This document shows, piece after piece, positions 60,739 to 64,000 of a stretch of 64,000 nucleotides of DNA. This DNA is from CBDBJQ01 sp965206405. Lineage in GTDB: Bacteria > Pseudomonadota > Alphaproteobacteria > UBA8366. Both the position numbers and the translations under genes were made by a program. The notes under the pieces were generated by a model, which saw only the letters and a program-made list of their open reading frames with translations, searched no databases and was not told where the DNA came from. The stretch lies in contig CBDBJQ010000006.1 in the NCBI GenBank assembly GCA_965206405.1, forward strand, positions 2,294,001-2,358,000, read 5' to 3'. Position 1 is the first letter of the stretch. Each line of letters starts with the position of its first letter.

Positions 60739-61137
60739 ATGGACGGGTTTCGGGAAAATACGGACAGTTGGCGCGACCTTCTGAAAGAACTGAGGAAGCG
60801 CGGCCTGACAGTGCCACCCGAGCTGGCCATCGGCGATGGCGCCCTTGGGTTCCGGACCGCGTTGCTCGCCTTCCACGACTTCCCGGCTGAGCATTGGAAG
60901 CACGGAAGCACATCCGCACGACAAACCCGATCGAGAGCGTCTTCGCCACGATCCGAAACCGCATCCGGAAAACCAAGGGGGTGCCTGAACCGAAAGACGG
61001 CGCTGGCAATGGTATTCAGGTTGATGATGTCAGCGAAAAAGAAATGGCGGAGGATATCCGGGCCAAACCGTCTGCCCGAGGTCATTCAGGGGGTTGAGTT
61101 CAAAGACGGCATCAAGCAAATTCAAATCGCCGCCTGA
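60739..61137 (+). pseudogene. IS256-family transposase remnant
   Basis: Frame 1 reads DGFRENTDSWRDLLKELRKR and VPPELAIGDGALGF, the block around the second Asp of Mutator-type transposases. After a large internal deletion near 60890 the adjoining frame reads RTTNPIESVFATIRNRIRKT, the segment with the catalytic Glu. Frame 1 then resumes with a degenerate end, LPEVIQGVEFKDGI. At least two frameshifts and a deletion of some 100 residues leave it dead. No terminal repeats are evident. Confidence 0.8.
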
Positions 61138-61153
61138 AAACAGTCGCCACCCA

Positions 61154-62056
61154 ACTTTTGGGTATATCTCAAACAATCTCTTCGATGTCATTGCCGACAT
61201 TGTCGAGGGGCTTGGCATTGCCGCGCGAAAGATTGCCGTCGATATGGGCGCCTATATCTGTACCGGTAGCTATCTGAGCCGCCTGCAGACAGCGCTTCCC
61301 AAAGCCGATCTGGTGGATGCAACCGACCTTCTCGGCAGTTTTCAGTTCGTTAAATCCGAGGTCGAACTTGTCCATATGCGTAATGCCGCAGTCATGGCCG
61401 AAGCCGATCTGGAAGCAGCCGGGAACACACTGGAAACCGGCATGATCGCGATCCAGTATTGCCGGAAAACCGAAACCGCCATGCGTGACCTTGGCAGCGA
61501 ATACCCGGCACTGCCGAGCCTTTATGGAAGCGACGGGCGCGGGCCGGGAATGCACTCGATCCCGACCAACAAGAAAATCGAAAATCGAAAAGGGCGATCT
61601 GGTGCATCTTGAATTTGCCGGCATTTCGAACCGCTATCGCTCGGTTGACATCATATCGCTTGCCGCAAGCGAGCCCTTGGCATAGATCCGTGAATTCTAC
61701 GATCTCGGCAATGAGATACTGCATGCGGGCATCGAAGCCTGCATATCCGGCGATCCGATCGGCCAGATCAAACATGCCTCAGTCGAACCGCTGAAAATGG
61801 CAGGGCGCGAGGATACCTATATGGTGATAATGGAACGGGCTTTGGTGTGGCGTATCCGCCGATCTGGGGCGGCGCGTTGCATGTCAATCGCTAGTTCGAC
61901 CTGACCATCGAAGCCAGCATGGCCTTCTATCTGCATTCCTGTCTGCCGTTCATGAAAGAGAAGATCGGCATTCTTCAGGGTGGCACCTATCACGCCACGG
62001 AAAACGGCGTCGAGATGCTATGCGGTTCAGGCGAACACGAACTGCTCGCAGTTTAG
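61154..62056 (+). pseudogene. M24-family creatinase/prolidase-like peptidase, multiply broken
   Basis: The frame reads FGYISNNLFDVIADIVEGLG, KSEVELVHMRNAAVMAEADL and MHSIPTNKK, then a 7-base duplication (AAAATCG repeated near 61575) shifts it; GDLVHLEFAGISNRYRSVDI continues in the next frame. It meets an in-frame TAG at 61684, a further shift near 61845 and another TAG near 61894, and the end reads IGILQGGTYHATENGVEML. Metal-ligand positions of the pita-bread fold are incomplete. The N-terminal creatinase domain is mostly lost beside the IS256 remnant. The coding character is otherwise good, so decay is recent. Confidence 0.75.
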
Positions 62057-62139
62057 ATTTTTGCCGATAATCTCCATCTGCTCTTCGGGCTCTATCCGCC
62101 CTGCGGGTGGATGGCGGTACCGACTCTAAAGGATCGAAA

Positions 62140-63612
62140 ATGTTTCCCGGACTCGAACGCGAGATCATCGATCAATCTGCCTACGATCGAAACATCGAAA
62201 AACTGCGCGAGGCGGGTGTGGTTCTACCCAGGATCCAGGAACTTGCCGATCCCACGGGTCGTCTTGCCGAAAAATCCAAAGAGATCGCCGATGCCGACCC
62301 CACCACCCCCGATACGCGCAATCTGTTTCGGGTGCATTGGCACAACGGTGCCGACCGGCGTAGCTTGGTCAATGTGCCGGAATACATCGTTCTGCCCGAG
62401 GCGCTCACCGGCGTAAAAGCCAGGATTGCGGTAACGCTCGGCAACCGCTTTCCGATGATCGACACGCACAAGGTTCTGGCAGCTTATGGCTGTCTGATCC
62501 CCCGGCTTATATCCGGTGCATTCGATGCAACAAAACATCGTGCCGTCTGGCCGTCGACCGGCAATTACTGCCGTGGCGGTGTGGCGATTGCCACCCTGCT
62601 CGGCTGCCGGTCCGTTGCGGTTCTGCCCGAAGGCATGAGCAAGGAGCGCTTCGACTGGCTCAACCGATGGCTTGCCGATCCCAACGATATCTTCCGCACG
62701 CCCGGCACCGAAAGCAACGTGAAGGAGATCTACGATGCCTGTCATACATTGGCACAGAACCCGGAAAACCTGATCCTCAACCAGTTCAGCGAATACGGGA
62801 ACTACATCATTCACCGCTCGGTCACCGGCCCTGCCCTGCAGCGGGTATTTGCAGACCTGAACGCCGACGGCAATCTGCGCGCACGCGCCTTTGTCGCCGC
62901 AACCGGATCAGCCGGAACCCTGGCCGCAGGCGATCATCTCAAGGAGGTTCTCGGTACCCAGACCGGTGTGATCGAGGCCCTGGAATGCCCGACCCTGCTC
63001 TATAACGGCTATGGCGAACACAACATCCAGGGCATCGGCGACAAGCATGTGCCGCTGATCCACAACGTCATGACATCGGATTTCGTCATCGGCGTGTCCG
63101 ACAGCGCCTGTGACGGACTCAATCTTCTGTTCAACACCTCGGCCGGGCGGAAATTCCTGTCCGATTACAAGGCTATCGGGCAGGAGCAAATCGCCAATCT
63201 CGGCAATCTCGGCCTCTCCTCCATCGCCAACGTCCTCGGCGCGGTCAAATACGCCAAATATATGGATCTTGGCGCAAACGACGTCGTACTGACGGTGGCA
63301 ACCGACGGCGCAGACATGTACCAGACTGAAATGAAGATCGCTACCGACAAGTATTTCGGCGGTAGCTTCGATGAGGTGACTGCCGCAGAGAACTATGGCC
63401 GCAATATCCTCGGCATCGGCATTGACCATATACTGGAGCTCGGGCGCTTCGACCGCGAGCGCATCTTTAACCTCGGCTATTACACCTGGGTCGAACAGCA
63501 GGGTATCTCACTGGAGCACTTCGATCAGCGCCGGGATCCGTCTTTCTGGGACGGTCTACTCGATCTCGCACCCGTCTGGGACAAGATGATTGCGCGTTTC
63601 AACGACGGTTAG
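62140..63612 (+). CDS. PLP-dependent enzyme, cysteine synthase/threonine synthase fold
   Basis: A 490-residue protein of fold-type II. The segment AFDATKHRAVWPSTGNYCRG places a Schiff-base lysine ahead of the S-x-G-N asparagine loop, and AATGSAGTLAAGDHLKEVLG is the second phosphate loop. GVSDSACDGLNLLF and VATDGADMYQTEMKIATDKY are less usual for the family. The length exceeds simple cysteine synthases, and I do not know its substrate; beta-replacement, deamination or ring opening of an amino acid are possible. AAGGATCG lies before ATG 62140. The adjacent M24 peptidase-like pseudogene and enolase-superfamily gene suggest an amino-acid or opine breakdown locus. Confidence 0.8.
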   Translation: MFPGLEREIIDQSAYDRNIEKLREAGVVLPRIQELADPTGRLAEKSKEIADADPTTPDTRNLFRVHWHNGADRRSLVNVPEYIVLPEALTGVKARIAVTLGNRFPMIDTHKVLAAYGCLIPRLISGAFDATKHRAVWPSTGNYCRGGVAIATLLGCRSVAVLPEGMSKERFDWLNRWLADPNDIFRTPGTESNVKEIYDACHTLAQNPENLILNQFSEYGNYIIHRSVTGPALQRVFADLNADGNLRARAFVAATGSAGTLAAGDHLKEVLGTQTGVIEALECPTLLYNGYGEHNIQGIGDKHVPLIHNVMTSDFVIGVSDSACDGLNLLFNTSAGRKFLSDYKAIGQEQIANLGNLGLSSIANVLGAVKYAKYMDLGANDVVLTVATDGADMYQTEMKIATDKYFGGSFDEVTAAENYGRNILGIGIDHILELGRFDRERIFNLGYYTWVEQQGISLEHFDQRRDPSFWDGLLDLAPVWDKMIARFNDG

Positions 63613-63785
63613 CCAGCCACTTCGTGGGTAAAACGCCCAAACAAGGCACGCCTGTTCCGCAGACAACTCGCCCTCGAAAAGATGCTATCGGATGAGGTGG
63701 CGGGCCTGGCCAGTGTCCGGCAGCACCTTGATGCCAAGCTCCTCATCTGGAGCTAGCAGTTGGCGTGATGGCCGGGGTTTTCGCG

Positions 63786-64000
63786 TCAGGTTGAAACCCG
63801 CGATTCATCTGCAACAACCGCATCAAGGCTGAGCGACAGGCCGGGTGCGGTCGGAGCACGCAAACAGATGCCGTCTTCAGTTTTTTCCTCTTCGAATACA
63901 GGGCCCGCAAACAGCTTCGTCTGGAACTCCAGCAGCGCGTTGTCGGCCATGAAATATTCAATCCACTTCACGTTGGGCAATCCAGCTGCCATGTGGATAT
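63786..64000 (-). CDS. mandelate racemase/muconate lactonizing enzyme-family protein, C-terminal part (partial)
   Basis: The minus-strand frame is open from the window edge to a stop at 63786. It reads MAAGLPNVKWIEYFMADNAL and continues through LFAGPVFEEEKTEDGICLRA, PTAPGLSLSLD before the stop. This is the characteristic end of enolase-superfamily dehydratases and racemases, in which the LPN-x-x-x-x-EYF block helps close the active site and PGLG-x-x-LD is the last strand. The barrel with the metal-binding acids lies outside the window. It converges on the PLP enzyme gene. Confidence 0.75.
   Translation of the reverse strand, partial: IHMAAGLPNVKWIEYFMADNALLEFQTKLFAGPVFEEEKTEDGICLRAPTAPGLSLSLDAVVADESRVST

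Noticed and set aside
61684..61900. In-frame TAG codons in the M24 peptidase-like gene considered as recoding
   Set aside because: They come with a 7-base duplication and further frameshifts, so decay explains them; TAG recoding would also require pyrrolysine genes.
63640..63756. Plus-strand stretch after the PLP gene reading like a helical protein end (LALEKMLSDEVAGLASVRQH)
   Set aside because: It has plausible coding character but no start and no family that I recognise; too little to call even a remnant.

Overview
The window is GC-rich (roughly 60-65% by eye) DNA from an alphaproteobacterium. The best evidence is gene order. A hemC-hemD-Mic60-hemY run diverges from tsaD-gpsA-EVE, with acs further on, and a DUF1674 gene diverges from rsmB-rpe-purH. 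Both arrangements are typical of Alphaproteobacteria, and the style is Rhodospirillales-like. I cannot name a genus.

Layout. 1-1546: the end of a gamma-glutamyltransferase gene, then scraps of a type I restriction island (HsdS tail, intact DUF3800 gene, tail of an M48-type metallopeptidase). 1718-5964: an insertion-sequence pile-up of IS3 (1718-3062, target repeat AAC), an IS5-family element (3105-4084, target repeat AAT), an IS1380 element with a doubly frameshifted transposase (4111-5739, target repeat CTAG), an IS1595 tail and an inverted 94-bp IS1380 end. 6116-9626: three tandem metallo-beta-lactamase-fold lactonase-like genes and an alpha/beta hydrolase. 9816-14205: trxB, a three-gene dehydratase/dehydrogenase/decarboxylase-like operon on the minus strand, another hydrolase and a decayed Fic-type tail. 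14206-18231: tesA divergent from the YbbA/YbbP ABC system. 18277-19664: a 17-bp tandem array, a candidate selenocysteine-containing peroxiredoxin-like gene and a decayed SDR gene. 19748-30025: transporters and small-molecule catabolic enzymes (EamA, alpha/beta hydrolase, MFS, TauD, thiolase, enoyl-CoA hydratase, FAH, TerC, SDR). 30026-32538: an IS1380-bounded block carrying an intact Rpn-type nuclease gene and fragments of a type III restriction subunit and IstB. 32648-41491: an OmpA-type lipoprotein, an orphan peptide/solute-binding protein, a TauD dioxygenase and a hydantoinase/oxoprolinase pair. 41593-57000: conserved housekeeping genes (heme synthesis, Mic60, tRNA t6A, phospholipid precursor, acetate activation, rRNA methylation, pentose phosphate, purines). 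56901-64000: an MFS carrier, an acetamidase/formamidase, an acyl-CoA-dehydrogenase-like flavoprotein, IS256 and M24 peptidase remnants, a PLP enzyme and the tail of an enolase-superfamily gene.

The most notable observation is at 18499-18978 on the minus strand. A complete thioredoxin-fold reading frame has a single in-frame TGA exactly where relatives carry the catalytic Cys of W-C-P-x-C. It is followed by a hairpin that fits the bacterial SECIS geometry. An ordinary ORF call splits it and reports only the 108-residue tail.

Two window-wide patterns also stand out. Short tandem arrays (units of 10-25 bp) sit at gene ends and starts; inside reading frames the unit is always 15 bp, while outside them it is 10, 14, 15, 17, 21 or 25 bp. 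Both IS1380 insertions landed in a CTAG that holds the TAG stop codon of a gene, so the interrupted neighbour keeps its own stop. All calls rest on reading the sequence and on recalled family features; no searches were run.
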